From: CAZCQG01 sp964500775
GTDB taxonomy: Bacteria > Campylobacterota > Campylobacteria > Campylobacterales > CAZCQG01
Assembly (NCBI GenBank): GCA_964500775.1
Contig: CAZCQG010000012.1
Span: forward strand, 1 to 57,709
Direction of reading: 5' to 3'
Length of the DNA: 57,709 nt
Numbering within the stretch: position 1 is the stretch's first letter; each line of letters opens with the position of its first letter. The notes under the pieces were generated by a model. The model saw only the letters and a program-made list of their open reading frames with translations. It was not told the DNA's origin and made no database searches. A program made the translations under genes and the position numbers. This document shows, piece after piece, positions 8,034 to 16,297 of this stretch.

Positions 8034-9602
8034 TTACGCTACCGCTTCTTTGTCACTTTTGACGAAAAATTCGCCGTAGTCTTTATCTCTTAGTCTGCTC
8101 ACGCAATCATAATCGCCTGTGTATGGGCGTTCATTGGGATCGTTAGATTCTTCTTGGGTGAAGTTTGCATCGGAAATGCTTTTTCTGGAGATGCACCCTT
8201 TTTCGGTCTGAATCGTGTCTTTGCTGATGTCTATCGTCGCGAGTTGGTGTATCGGCGAATAGTGGGCATTGTAGATGTCTCTAGCAAATCGCACCCATCC
8301 TTCAAAACCTTTGTATGGACCGTTGTGGTAGGCGTGAGCATTGAGATACTGTACATTTTTCTTTTTGGCTACCTCACCCGGTCGTACGCCCGTGAAGATG
8401 ACGTCGGGTTCTAGCATATCCATTGCCTCGATTCCTTCGAGTTCATTTGGATCATCAATCGCCAAAGTCCCCACTTGCGCCCTTGCGATACCTTTTTCCA
8501 TATCACCTTGGTGTCCGAATTTCGTATAGAGCGAGACCACCTTTACCCCCATTTCGTTATGGATGACGTCCGCCCAGTGCCAAAGTTTTGATCCTCCGGG
8601 CCAAAGGGCGACCTTGACTCCCTGTAGTCTTCTTTTATACCAGTCTAGTTCGGGTTTCCATCTCGCGGTCTCTTCGTCGATGATCTTTTGCGCCCGATCT
8701 TCGATACCGAAAAATCTCCCTACTTTTAAAAGTGCTTCGGAAAGCATCTCAAAGCCAAAGCCATCAATGTCAAGCCTCGGAATCCCATACCTCACGCGTA
8801 GCTCATTACAGATATATTCCGCAGATCTCGCACATTCTAAAACATTGAGGTGCGCTCTATGCATACTTCGCAAATCATCGTATGAGCCGTTTCCCGTAAA
8901 ACATGAAAGGACTTGGATGCCCATCCTGTTAAAATAGTCCACCATCACTTCGTTATCGCCTTGGATGTTATAGTCGCCGACATAGTTGATGACATAATCG
9001 CTCGTAATTTCAGGCTCTACGGTACCAACCTTGTCATTTATCCATGCGATATTTATTTTATGGTGACCGCCCGATTGGCTAGGACCGCCGAATCCCGGGG
9101 CATTACAAACAAATATATCCACATCGGGACGCTCACTCATTACTTTTCTCGCGATAGCTTCCATATCATCACCTATGAGAGCGGAAGAGCAGGTTTGATA
9201 AATCGTCATCCTTTTTATGTGCGGATGTGCATCAAAGGCTTCGTTGATATTTTTTTCCAGTAGCTTGTCACCGCCGAATACGATGTGCGATTCTTTCATA
9301 TCGGTAGCGTGGGTGTACTTCAACTGATAGTTGTCATTATCACTTATATAACGCTTAGTGTGCCAAGTGTCGTATGTACAGCCAAAAGGTCCATGACTCA
9401 TATGAATTACGTCTTTCATCGGCGTACCGATAACGTGTTTCGCACCGCAATACGCACACCCTCTCTCCGAAATAGTCCCCGGTATGGTTTGTAAATACCC
9501 TTGGGGCAACGCATGGGTGAGATCTTCTCCCTCCCCTTTTATGACGGCATGCGCTTTTCTCTCAGGGATACATTTGCTTGATTCAAACTCAAAATACGGC
9601 AT
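8034..9602 (-). CDS. anfD: AnfD, Fe-only nitrogenase alpha subunit
   Basis: This is the 522-residue catalytic alpha subunit that carries the FeFe-cofactor and reduces N2 to ammonia. P-cluster cysteines are C49 (RGCAYCG), C75 (GPFGCTY) and C138 (YQTCSSALIGDD). Cofactor ligands are C257 (LECARSA) and H423 (LNAHAYHNGPYKG), with Q176 and H180 (SQSGGHH) in the substrate pocket. These numbers coincide with those of known AnfD proteins. The N-terminus (MPYFEFE...CIPERKAHAV) and the length favour AnfD over VnfD. The start has AGGAGG at good spacing. It is the first gene of the operon behind a sigma-54 promoter. No anfH precedes it, which is unusual because the order anfHDGK is usual, so the Fe protein must come from elsewhere. 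Confidence 0.96.
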   Translation of the reverse strand: MPYFEFESSKCIPERKAHAVIKGEGEDLTHALPQGYLQTIPGTISERGCAYCGAKHVIGTPMKDVIHMSHGPFGCTYDTWHTKRYISDNDNYQLKYTHATDMKESHIVFGGDKLLEKNINEAFDAHPHIKRMTIYQTCSSALIGDDMEAIARKVMSERPDVDIFVCNAPGFGGPSQSGGHHKINIAWINDKVGTVEPEITSDYVINYVGDYNIQGDNEVMVDYFNRMGIQVLSCFTGNGSYDDLRSMHRAHLNVLECARSAEYICNELRVRYGIPRLDIDGFGFEMLSEALLKVGRFFGIEDRAQKIIDEETARWKPELDWYKRRLQGVKVALWPGGSKLWHWADVIHNEMGVKVVSLYTKFGHQGDMEKGIARAQVGTLAIDDPNELEGIEAMDMLEPDVIFTGVRPGEVAKKKNVQYLNAHAYHNGPYKGFEGWVRFARDIYNAHYSPIHQLATIDISKDTIQTEKGCISRKSISDANFTQEESNDPNERPYTGDYDCVSRLRDKDYGEFFVKSDKEAVA

Positions 9603-9694
9603 TTTGTCCTCCTCGTTAAATATGTGTTAAGGTCGATACCGCATTGAGATTTAGCGATACGACGACTTATTTTGCTAATAAGTTAGCCTTAACC

Positions 9695-9714
9695 TTGCAT
9701 AACATATTCCAACC
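9695..9714 (-). promoter_or_regulatory. Sigma-54 (-24/-12) promoter of anfDGK
   Basis: Read leftward, the site is TTGGAATATGTTATGCAA, with the invariant GG (9710-9709) and GC (9698-9697) exactly 10 bases apart. The -12 element TGCA is perfect and the -24 element is TTGG. It lies about 93-112 bp before the anfD start codon. An AnfA upstream activating site is not clear: only one GTAC half-site (9818-9821) is seen. Confidence 0.7.
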
Positions 9715-9832
9715 TCTCTCAAGCCCTTGCAATAGCATTGTTTCAGTTGTTCAAATAGTCTAGAATGGACATTATTGATAGGTTTTGTCAAATAATGAGA
9801 TTGGGGCATGGTTGAGTGTACGAAAAATTTGA

Positions 9833-10105
9833 GAAAAGTGGGTTATTAAGAAAAAGAATCAATACCCTAGAAAACAGAGCACCGATTCTAACCGTTTCGC
9901 CGATACACATACGGCACAAATGATCGCTCAAAAGCTACGCGAGAAAGTAAGAATCGAGAACTTCCCGCACGGAAAAACGGTGACGTGCAGTTTCGGTGTC
10001 GCAGAACTCCTCTCTGAAGACACCGAAAAAACACTCTTCAAAAGAGCCGACCAAGCCCTTTATGAAGCGAAAAATGGCGGTCGAGACAGAGTGGTGGGGA
10101 TCTAA
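9833..10105 (+). pseudogene. Remnant of a GGDEF (diguanylate cyclase) domain
   Basis: An open frame from 9833 (after TGA at 9830) to 10105 encodes the last third of a GGDEF domain: an IAQKLREKV helix, the TVTCSFGVAEL strand, and the C-terminal RADQALYEAKNGGRDRV helix that closes such domains. The region where GGDEF should be is replaced by unrelated residues (STDSNRFADTHTAQ), and no catalytic core precedes it. The only internal ATG is at 9920. I read it as the tail of a truncated gene, left behind by a deletion or by insertion of the neighbouring anf cluster. Expression is unlikely to yield a working enzyme. Confidence 0.7.
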
Positions 10106-10175
10106 TAAATAGCGAACAAACATGGCAACTAGTTGAAATTGACTTCAAAATAGCCTTTTGGTTATAATCCTAGCC

Positions 10176-10406
10176 ATGGCAAAAATCGATGAGATAAAAG
10201 AAATTCTTAACACTTTAAGAATAGCACTTAGCGTGACAATAGGTATTATCGTGCTTCTAATCGGTAGTATTATAAATCGCTACGACACCGGAAATACTGA
10301 TGGTATTTTTTGGTTGGGGATTATCACTTGTATGATTCTAGTAGCTTTTGTTGTAATGATAGTTGGCAAAATTTCTGCCAAAACAAAAGAGATAAAGGAT
10401 TTATAG
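10176..10406 (+). CDS. Small two-helix membrane protein, unknown function
   Basis: This encodes a 76-residue protein starting MAKIDEIKEIL with an amphipathic N-terminus, two hydrophobic segments (about residues 19-36 and 49-67) joined by a polar loop, and a lysine-rich tail (KISAKTKEIKDL). A start at 10158 is possible but would add six hydrophobic residues that are not needed. No ribosome site stands out. The next gene starts one base after its stop, suggesting a two-gene operon. I recognise no family. The basic tail predicts that both termini are cytoplasmic. Confidence 0.55.
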   Translation: MAKIDEIKEILNTLRIALSVTIGIIVLLIGSIINRYDTGNTDGIFWLGIITCMILVAFVVMIVGKISAKTKEIKDL

Positions 10407-10407
10407 G

Positions 10408-10497
10408 ATGAATTTGGCATTCATAGCAATAGTTATAGTGGGCGTGGGATTTTTAGGCGCAATGTACTATAGCATTCAAAAACTATCGGAAGAGTAG
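10408..10497 (+). CDS. 29-residue single-span membrane protein
   Basis: This short gene is ATG at 10408 to TAG at 10497. The product is one hydrophobic helix (residues 3-20) followed by YYSIQKLSEE. AAGGA lies in the end of the preceding gene at suitable spacing, and the two genes are separated by one base, which favours translation. It resembles the size class of small accessory membrane peptides. Function unknown, and chance cannot be ruled out. Confidence 0.4.
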   Translation: MNLAFIAIVIVGVGFLGAMYYSIQKLSEE

Positions 10498-10563
10498 TTT
10501 TAACAAACACAAAAAGCCTGCGTATCTCTGCATCGACGCTAATGCGCCGAAAGCAGAAGAAGA

Positions 10564-11325
10564 TTATTTATAATCATACACCTTCACCCAAAGAACCGCC
10601 CCTATCTCCACGGGATATTCTTTACCGTCGCTACTATTTTTGAGCGGTTTTTCGTCTTCCAATAATGCCGAGAATCCCCAATATCCCGCTTTTGGCATTA
10701 CGAATGAAAAAACGCCCTTAGCATCTGTTTTTACCACTTGCGTGACGTGCATATCGCTTGGTGCTTTTAGTCCTTTGTCATTCAGTAGCTCAACTTCCAC
10801 TTCGGCATTCGCTACGGGCTTGCCATTAAATAGCACTTCGCCTTGAAAAAGATTGCCCGCATACAATCCATACGGACGAGTGAGCGGTACTATCTCGGCT
10901 TTCACACCCAAGGGTGTATCCCATCCTTCGCCCGCACCCGCGACATCCACGATGGTTTTCGTGATGTGCCTGATGAATTTTTCCTCTGCAGGCTCAAAAT
11001 AAGGCTTTGGATCGATATAGAAAATATAATCGGCAGGCGCTTTAAAAACATACTCCGTTTTGTAGCATTTTTTTCCCTCTACCGTATAGCTTTTGAGTGA
11101 TTTTTTCAAATCCTCTTTTTTCCCGTCATATTGCACCCCTACGCTTACAGGTGCATCCATCTCCATATAATGCCCTTCAAAAGGGTGAAAAAACTCATAC
11201 TTAATCTCTATCTTTTTACTCTCGCTCCCCTCAATAATATCATCGCTTACGATGACGCTTTGAAAATGCCCGAAACACAATGCGCTTAAACCAACAAGCG
11301 TAAACCCTACTTTTTTTAGCATCAT
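10564..11325 (-). CDS. nikK: NikK, periplasmic DUF4198-type component of nickel ECF transporter
   Basis: This is a 253-residue exported protein with an N-terminal signal sequence (MMLKKVGFTLVGLSALCFGHF) and a DUF4198-like body. It has a beta-rich N-terminal half and a C-terminal domain with GEVLFNGKPVANAEVEVEL and the D-A-K-G-V-F-S-F turn, typical of carboxypeptidase-regulatory-like folds in such metal-binding proteins. NikK-type proteins are the extra periplasmic part of energy-coupling-factor nickel transporters. It overlaps the ATPase gene nikO by 4 bp and is the last gene of the nikMLQOK operon. Cobalt instead of nickel cannot be excluded. Confidence 0.75.
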   Translation of the reverse strand: MMLKKVGFTLVGLSALCFGHFQSVIVSDDIIEGSESKKIEIKYEFFHPFEGHYMEMDAPVSVGVQYDGKKEDLKKSLKSYTVEGKKCYKTEYVFKAPADYIFYIDPKPYFEPAEEKFIRHITKTIVDVAGAGEGWDTPLGVKAEIVPLTRPYGLYAGNLFQGEVLFNGKPVANAEVEVELLNDKGLKAPSDMHVTQVVKTDAKGVFSFVMPKAGYWGFSALLEDEKPLKNSSDGKEYPVEIGAVLWVKVYDYK

Positions 11326-11972
11326 ATGCTCCTTATGTTTTTTTCGACTATTTTATATTGAGAGAATCCGAGTTTTTCGACGAAATCTTTGTCGTGCGTG
11401 GCAATTATCATCGATTTATCTATGGTTTTGAGGTACTCGATGATTCTATCCGAAACCTCCTCATCCAATCCGTTTGTCGGCTCATCTAGCAAAAGAAGCT
11501 TCGGATCTCCTACGAGCAAAGAGGCGAGTGCGACAAGCCGCTGCTCTCCGCCCGAGATAAAAAACACCTCTTTTTCGGCGAGCTGCTCTATCCCGAAAAA
11601 CTGCAATGTCTCCATCGCACGGGCTTTTGCTTCCTCTTTAGGCACTCCTCGCACAAGAAGCGTAAATGCTACGTCATCAAGTACGCGTGATGCGACAAAT
11701 TGGTCTTCGCTATTTTGAAACAACATAGCGATGTCAAATTTCACACTCTTAAACTCTGAAGCTTCTTTTATCTTTTTGTGAAATATCTCCATACCGCCGC
11801 CGCAATGCGGATGCAAACCGGCAAGAGATTTTAAAAAAGTGCTTTTCCCCGATCCGTTTGTGCCGAGCAAAACCATCTTCTCTTTGTGCCCGAGATGGAG
11901 GCTGACATCTTCTAAAATCAGCGCATCGCCCCGTTTGCAGTAAAACCCTTCTAATCCTAACGCACAACTCAA
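11322..11972 (-). CDS. nikO: NikO/CbiO, ATPase of nickel (cobalt) ECF transporter
   Basis: This is a 216-residue ABC ATPase. Walker A GTNGSGKST is at 37-45, the Q-loop is in LFQNSEDQF, the signature is ISGGEQ, and Walker B is LLLLDEPTNGLDEE, with a switch His in IIATHDKDF. The NSEDQF motif after the Q-loop is typical of ECF A-components (CbiO/EcfA). Four-base overlaps with nikQ and nikK show a tight operon. It powers metal uptake with NikM/NikQ at the inner membrane. Confidence 0.88.
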   Translation of the reverse strand: MSCALGLEGFYCKRGDALILEDVSLHLGHKEKMVLLGTNGSGKSTFLKSLAGLHPHCGGGMEIFHKKIKEASEFKSVKFDIAMLFQNSEDQFVASRVLDDVAFTLLVRGVPKEEAKARAMETLQFFGIEQLAEKEVFFISGGEQRLVALASLLVGDPKLLLLDEPTNGLDEEVSDRIIEYLKTIDKSMIIATHDKDFVEKLGFSQYKIVEKNIRSI

Positions 11973-12619
11973 ATTAACTCCAAATTCTTACATATAAATA
12001 GTGTGATTAATATTATATTAGTAACACTTAAATAGACGTTATAGCTTTTATCCAAAAAAACCAATTTCCCTTGGAATCCACGCAATGCCATTGCTTGCGA
12101 GAGATTTACGGTACGTCGCAAAGAGGCGAGAATCATAAAACCGACCATATTCCCGTATGTTTGCATCGCCATCCTATCAAGTCTGTGCGAAAAACCACGC
12201 GCTTTTAACGCATCTTGGAATCGCACAAGCTCCTTTTTGAGAATCTCGATTTGTTTGAGTGATAAAAAAAGGAGTGTGCAAAACTTATCCGGGAATCTAA
12301 AAAAAAGTAACCCGCGCAATAGATAATCGTAGCCGTTTTTGAAATACAAAACGAGCGCAAAAAGAAGTATCGCATTTGAACGCAATAATATATCACTCGA
12401 GGATTCCAACCCGTATCCCGAGAGCAACAACGTAACAAAAAGAAAAAAGAGAAAAATATTTATAAGCAAAGCCTGTTTGACGATCGAAATATACGCACCT
12501 CTGCGCAACGCAAAAAGAAACGCAAGAGGAAGGAAATCCAAAAAATAAAATTCAACTTTTTGCGAAAAAACTACCGCATAAAGCAGCAAAGAGGCTAGTG
12601 CGATTTCAGGGCGAATCAT
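11969..12619 (-). CDS. nikQ: NikQ/CbiQ, transmembrane T-component of nickel ECF transporter
   Basis: This is a 216-residue polytopic membrane protein with four to five hydrophobic segments. The C-terminal half contains the coupling region characteristic of EcfT/CbiQ: FQDALKARGFSH and a later LSQAMALRGFQGK, the two A-x-x-x-R-G-F motifs that bind the ATPases. It overlaps nikO by 4 bp and nikL by 4 bp. It couples ATP hydrolysis in NikO to substrate release by NikM. Confidence 0.85.
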   Translation of the reverse strand: MIRPEIALASLLLYAVVFSQKVEFYFLDFLPLAFLFALRRGAYISIVKQALLINIFLFFLFVTLLLSGYGLESSSDILLRSNAILLFALVLYFKNGYDYLLRGLLFFRFPDKFCTLLFLSLKQIEILKKELVRFQDALKARGFSHRLDRMAMQTYGNMVGFMILASLRRTVNLSQAMALRGFQGKLVFLDKSYNVYLSVTNIILITLFICKNLELI

Positions 12620-13122
12620 CGTCTTTTATACAGCAATGCAAAAAGTCCGAAAATCCCTACGATGTAGCCGATACCGCCGATTATTTTTTGGAAATCGTTC
12701 TCTTCTTCTCGTTCGTTTATCGCTTCTAGTATCTCATTTTTTGCTTCGGTGATTTTTAAATCGATATGCTGTTGCATCGATGCGTCTAGCGGTAGAGCGA
12801 CCTCATCTTTTTGAGGAGCATCTTCTATTTTTGTTTCTACCGCATAGTCTATTATCGTAGCATGTCCGCCCGGCTCCGAAATACGTAACGCGTGAACTTT
12901 TGCATCCATAGGCAAGGTTGCCTCGCCGCTTCTATCGGTCTTTGCTTCGGCAAGGGGAAGTTTATTGCTATCTAGTGATTCTACTTTGCACTCTATGCAG
13001 GGTGAGCTTTTCGTAAAGTAGCTTTTTATTTTTATCACTCCCTCCTCTTCATAAGCAAAGACGTTGAGTTTATGGGCAAAAAGGATGGATGCAAATAATG
13101 CGACCGAAAACAAGATTCTCAT
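12616..13122 (-). CDS. nikL: NikL/CbiL-like accessory component of nickel ECF transporter
   Basis: This 168-residue protein has an N-terminal signal or anchor helix (RILFSVALFASILFAHKLNVFAY), a periplasmic beta domain with CIEC (about residues 39-42) and D-R-S-G-E-A-T-L-P, an acidic linker, and a C-terminal membrane helix (GGIGYIVGIFGLFALLY) ending KRR. NikL proteins have this N- and C-terminal two-helix plan with a periplasmic domain. It lies between nikM and nikQ with 4-bp overlaps on both sides. The assignment rests mainly on topology and context. Confidence 0.72.
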   Translation of the reverse strand: MRILFSVALFASILFAHKLNVFAYEEEGVIKIKSYFTKSSPCIECKVESLDSNKLPLAEAKTDRSGEATLPMDAKVHALRISEPGGHATIIDYAVETKIEDAPQKDEVALPLDASMQQHIDLKITEAKNEILEAINEREEENDFQKIIGGIGYIVGIFGLFALLYKRR

Positions 13123-13703
13123 TGCAATTCCTTATCTATGATTTTTTTAAATGCGATAATAGCAAACGAAGAGACCAACCCCTCAATAAGCAGCAAAGGG
13201 AGTTGCGAGAGAAAAAATAAAGAGGAGAAAAGTCTAAAACCTTCACCGTTTGCAAACAGCACTGCGCTAAATAGTGCGATAGTAAGCAGTGTGGTGCTAA
13301 AGCCTAAAAGAAAATAGGGGAGTTTGCTATTTTTGGTATGAATCCTAAGATACAAAAAACGCGCCCAAAGTGCGGGCAAAGCCATCACGAGAAGGTTTAC
13401 CCCAAGCGTAGTAATGCCGCCGTATCCAAAAAGGAGCGCTTGGATAAATAGCCCCACCAAGATAACGGGAAATGCGGCGACACCTAAAAACGCACCGATG
13501 AAACCGTTTAAAATCAAGTGTACCGATGTAAAACCTACGGGAATATGGATGAAAGAAGCGATAAAAAAAAGGGCGGAGAAAGCCGCCGCTTTGGGCAGCT
13601 CCTCATTTTGCAACCTCTTAAAGGCAACATATACAAACGGGGAAGCTACTATGTAGCCTCCGATAAGAATCTCTTTGTGTAAAATGCCGTCACTTAAGTG
13701 CAT
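13119..13703 (-). CDS. nikM: NikM/CbiM, substrate-binding S-component of nickel ECF transporter
   Basis: This is a 194-residue integral membrane protein with six or seven hydrophobic segments. The start is decided by chemistry: in CbiM/NikM the N-terminal Met-His (MHIPDG type) inserts into the protein and binds the metal. ATG at 13703 gives exactly MHLSDG, with AAGGG upstream. A GTG at 13709 would add two residues and bury this motif. Other family signs are HIPVGFTSVHLILNG (His ligand region) and the glycine-rich FGYGGITTLGVN. It is the first gene of the operon and lies under a candidate NikR operator. Nickel is favoured by the accessory genes nikL and nikK; CbiMN-type cobalt is the alternative. 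Confidence 0.85.
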   Translation of the reverse strand: MHLSDGILHKEILIGGYIVASPFVYVAFKRLQNEELPKAAAFSALFFIASFIHIPVGFTSVHLILNGFIGAFLGVAAFPVILVGLFIQALLFGYGGITTLGVNLLVMALPALWARFLYLRIHTKNSKLPYFLLGFSTTLLTIALFSAVLFANGEGFRLFSSLFFLSQLPLLLIEGLVSSFAIIAFKKIIDKELQ

Positions 13704-13731
13704 ATTCACCCTTTTTTATAAAGTGTGAATA
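13703..13731. promoter_or_regulatory. Candidate NikR-type operator before nikM
   Basis: A perfect 7-bp inverted repeat TATTCAC (13703-13709) and GTGAATA (13725-13731) is separated by 15 bp. The centre-to-centre spacing of 22 bp is that of the E. coli NikR operator, although the half-site differs. The repeat covers the ribosome site and touches the nikM start codon, so binding could repress the operon. No nikR gene is in the window. Confidence 0.4.
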
Positions 13732-13762
13732 ATCTTATAAAGATAATACTTAAAGAATGGTG

Positions 13763-14821
13763 TTATTTTATTACGATTCTCGCCTCAACCCTTCTGTTTT
13801 TAAACATATTTTCAGGGGTATCATTCGCCACCCGCGGTTTCTCTTCGCCGTACCCTTTTGAGAGAAGTCTATTTTTGTCGATTCCTAGCTCAACAAGTCT
13901 ATCGACTACCGACTTCGCTCTATTGTTTGAAAGGTTTAGGTTGTGTTTTTCAGTCCCTCGACTATCGGTATGCCCCTCTATCACGGCGCTGTATGCGGGA
14001 TTGTTTTTCAAAAAGTCGGCAAACGCTTGGACGCTTTTGTCAAACTCGCTCTCGATTTTAGCGCTATCGGTTGCGAAATTGATCATAAACTCATACCCCA
14101 CTTCACATCCTATGTTATTAACCTTGAAATCTTTCGGTGTCATAGGACATTTATCTTTTCCGTTTACTATGCCGTCTTTGTCGTCATCAGCTTCTACTAC
14201 CTTCGGAAAATCGGGGCGTGCAGGGGGCATCTCGCTCTTGGTTGTCTCTTTTTTGGCGAGAGGGAAATTAAACGTCACTCCCGCTCTAAAACCGCTAATA
14301 TCCTCCAACTGTGATTTTTGCGTCGCACTCGCTACTTCTGCGCCGTTTGCATCTATGTGTTTATAGCCGAACTCGAAATTAGTGTTTTCGGAAAATCTAT
14401 AAATCACCCCTGCTTGTCCGCCGTATGAGGCCTTGCGCTCACTCCCAAGCGTATCGTCTTTAAATCTATTCTGCCCGACGTTGAGCCCCGCATATAAATG
14501 CCATCTGTCAGCTTCGGGAATCTTATAAAGATAATCGATGTTTAAAGAGAGGTTTTTGACACTTCCGCCATCTAGATTGAGCGGATCGTAGGAGAGGTAG
14601 TATCTCAAGTCGGTGTCGTTATACCCCGCCATAAATCCAGGGAAACTATCTTCGCTTAGGTCGCTTAATCCGCCGCTTCGTTTCGCACCCGAGGTTTGAA
14701 AGCCGTAGCTTATCCCTCCGAAAAACGAGTTTTCGAGATTCGAACTCTCATAATTTGAACCCGCCACCGCACTACTGAATGCCAATGCCGCCAACAACGG
14801 GGCTAACTTAAATAGCTTCAT
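13763..14821 (-). CDS. OmpA-family outer membrane protein
   Basis: This is a 352-residue OmpA-type protein: signal peptide (1-20, ending SSAVAG), an eight-stranded-type beta barrel (about 25-195) rich in alternating aromatic residues, a proline/acidic linker with a calcium-type DDDKDGIVNGKDKCP repeat near 210-225, and a C-terminal OmpA peptidoglycan-binding domain with EGHTDSRGTEKHN and a final NRRVEARI. The conserved D and R that bind diaminopimelate are present. It anchors the outer membrane to the cell wall and may form a small pore. A 90-bp gap separates it from metK upstream. Confidence 0.88.
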   Translation of the reverse strand: MKLFKLAPLLAALAFSSAVAGSNYESSNLENSFFGGISYGFQTSGAKRSGGLSDLSEDSFPGFMAGYNDTDLRYYLSYDPLNLDGGSVKNLSLNIDYLYKIPEADRWHLYAGLNVGQNRFKDDTLGSERKASYGGQAGVIYRFSENTNFEFGYKHIDANGAEVASATQKSQLEDISGFRAGVTFNFPLAKKETTKSEMPPARPDFPKVVEADDDKDGIVNGKDKCPMTPKDFKVNNIGCEVGYEFMINFATDSAKIESEFDKSVQAFADFLKNNPAYSAVIEGHTDSRGTEKHNLNLSNNRAKSVVDRLVELGIDKNRLLSKGYGEEKPRVANDTPENMFKNRRVEARIVIK

Positions 14822-14911
14822 AGGTAAACCTTTGTTTTAATTTTTACTATTGTATGAATATTTTCGTTATATGGAGTTTAAGGCAGGAGGAGTCCCTGCC
14901 TGATGAAAGAA

Positions 14912-16111
14912 TTAGAGTTTTTTAAACACGTCTACGCTGTCGAGTTTTTCCCATGGATAATCGCTCTGTCCCACTTGACCGCGTGCCGCTACATCGGCAT
15001 ACAAAAAGGTATCTTCGCTTGGTTTATCGAGAGAGAACTTGTTTGTAATCCATCTCGGCGTCAAAGGAAAATGCTCTAAGATAAAAGTCGATAGCTCCTC
15101 ATCGCTCACCTTACCGCTCCCCGTACCCATCGTATCGACCGTCACCGAAACAGGCTTCGCCACGCCGATGGCATACGATATTTGTACGAGCGCTTTTTTC
15201 GCTAGTCCTGCGGCTACGAGATTCTTCGCTAAATATCTTGCCGCATAGAGACCGCTTCTGTCCACCTTCGTATAGTCTTTGCTTGATTGTGCGCCGCCGC
15301 CTATGGGAGCGTATCCGCCGAAGCTATCGACGATAAGTTTTCTACCTGTAAGACCGCTATCGTGGAGTGAGCTATGGTTGGTGTATTTTCCTGTCGGGTT
15401 TATGTGGATGATGCACTCTTTGGGATTGTAGAGCTCTATAGGCAGACCGCAATCATCGATAAGTCCTTGGATAAGCTCTTTTGCGTCATCGTAGCTCATA
15501 GATTCGGTCGTGGGTGCTGAAACGACTATCGTATGAATCTTTTGCGGTTTGCAATTTTCAAAGTTCTCTTTCGTACCGTAGTCAAGGGTGACTTGGGTCT
15601 TAATATCGACACCTAGTTTATGATTATGCTTCAAAGCGTATTGATACACTTTCTCGCAAAGCACACGAGAATAAGTGATCGCCGCAGGCATATAATCAGC
15701 CGTTTCGGTATTGGCAAATCCAAACATAATCCCTTGATCGCCTGCCCCTATTTCGCCGCCATCTGCTTGGTCTACACCCTGCCCTATTTCGCTTGATTGT
15801 CTGTTTAAAAATACCTGTACGTTTACATCATCGGGATGGAGGCATTGCTCTTTTGTAAAAGAGCTTTTACCGTCATACCCGATTCCTTTGAGTGCATCGA
15901 TCACTATCTCTTTATAGCGCTCCGTACTTACCGCGCCGCTCGTTTTTACTTCGCCGCCTATGACTATATGTTTGCCCGCCAAAAAAACCTCGGAAGCGAC
16001 ACGCGAATTGCTATCAAGTTTCAACAGCTCATCGACGATGCTATCGGCGATAATATCCGCGCATTTGTCGGGATGTCCGGGGGAGACTGATTCTGAAGTG
16101 AAAAGATACAT
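14912..16111 (-). CDS. metK: S-adenosylmethionine synthase
   Basis: This 399-residue enzyme makes S-adenosylmethionine from methionine and ATP. The signatures are GHPDKCAD (ATP site, residues 14-21), GAGDQGIMFG (about 123-132), and the glycine-rich loop GGGAQSSKDYTKVDRS, with full-length domain order. The second signature reads AQSSKD where E. coli has AFSGKD. It is a housekeeping gene standing alone between ompA and a divergent small gene. SAM is also the substrate of NifB and other radical enzymes of nitrogenase cofactor assembly, but no special link is implied. Confidence 0.96.
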   Translation of the reverse strand: MYLFTSESVSPGHPDKCADIIADSIVDELLKLDSNSRVASEVFLAGKHIVIGGEVKTSGAVSTERYKEIVIDALKGIGYDGKSSFTKEQCLHPDDVNVQVFLNRQSSEIGQGVDQADGGEIGAGDQGIMFGFANTETADYMPAAITYSRVLCEKVYQYALKHNHKLGVDIKTQVTLDYGTKENFENCKPQKIHTIVVSAPTTESMSYDDAKELIQGLIDDCGLPIELYNPKECIIHINPTGKYTNHSSLHDSGLTGRKLIVDSFGGYAPIGGGAQSSKDYTKVDRSGLYAARYLAKNLVAAGLAKKALVQISYAIGVAKPVSVTVDTMGTGSGKVSDEELSTFILEHFPLTPRWITNKFSLDKPSEDTFLYADVAARGQVGQSDYPWEKLDSVDVFKKL

Positions 16112-16297
16112 CGTTTTCCTTTTTATATGAAAATATTTTATAACGCAAATAGTAATGCGGAATCCTTAAAAAAATAGAAAAATAATATAAAATACAATAT
16201 GTATATCAATTTTTTTTCACACAACGCTTTTCTGGATTTAAAACCCTCTTTTTGTGATAGAATTGCGCCGCATTTTTAACTTGATTAGGAGAACACA

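Noticed and set aside
9729..9748. Short dyad CAAT-AGC-ATTG upstream of the anfD promoter as an activator site
   Set aside because: Only 4-bp arms, and it matches neither the NifA nor the AnfA/VnfA enhancer pattern.
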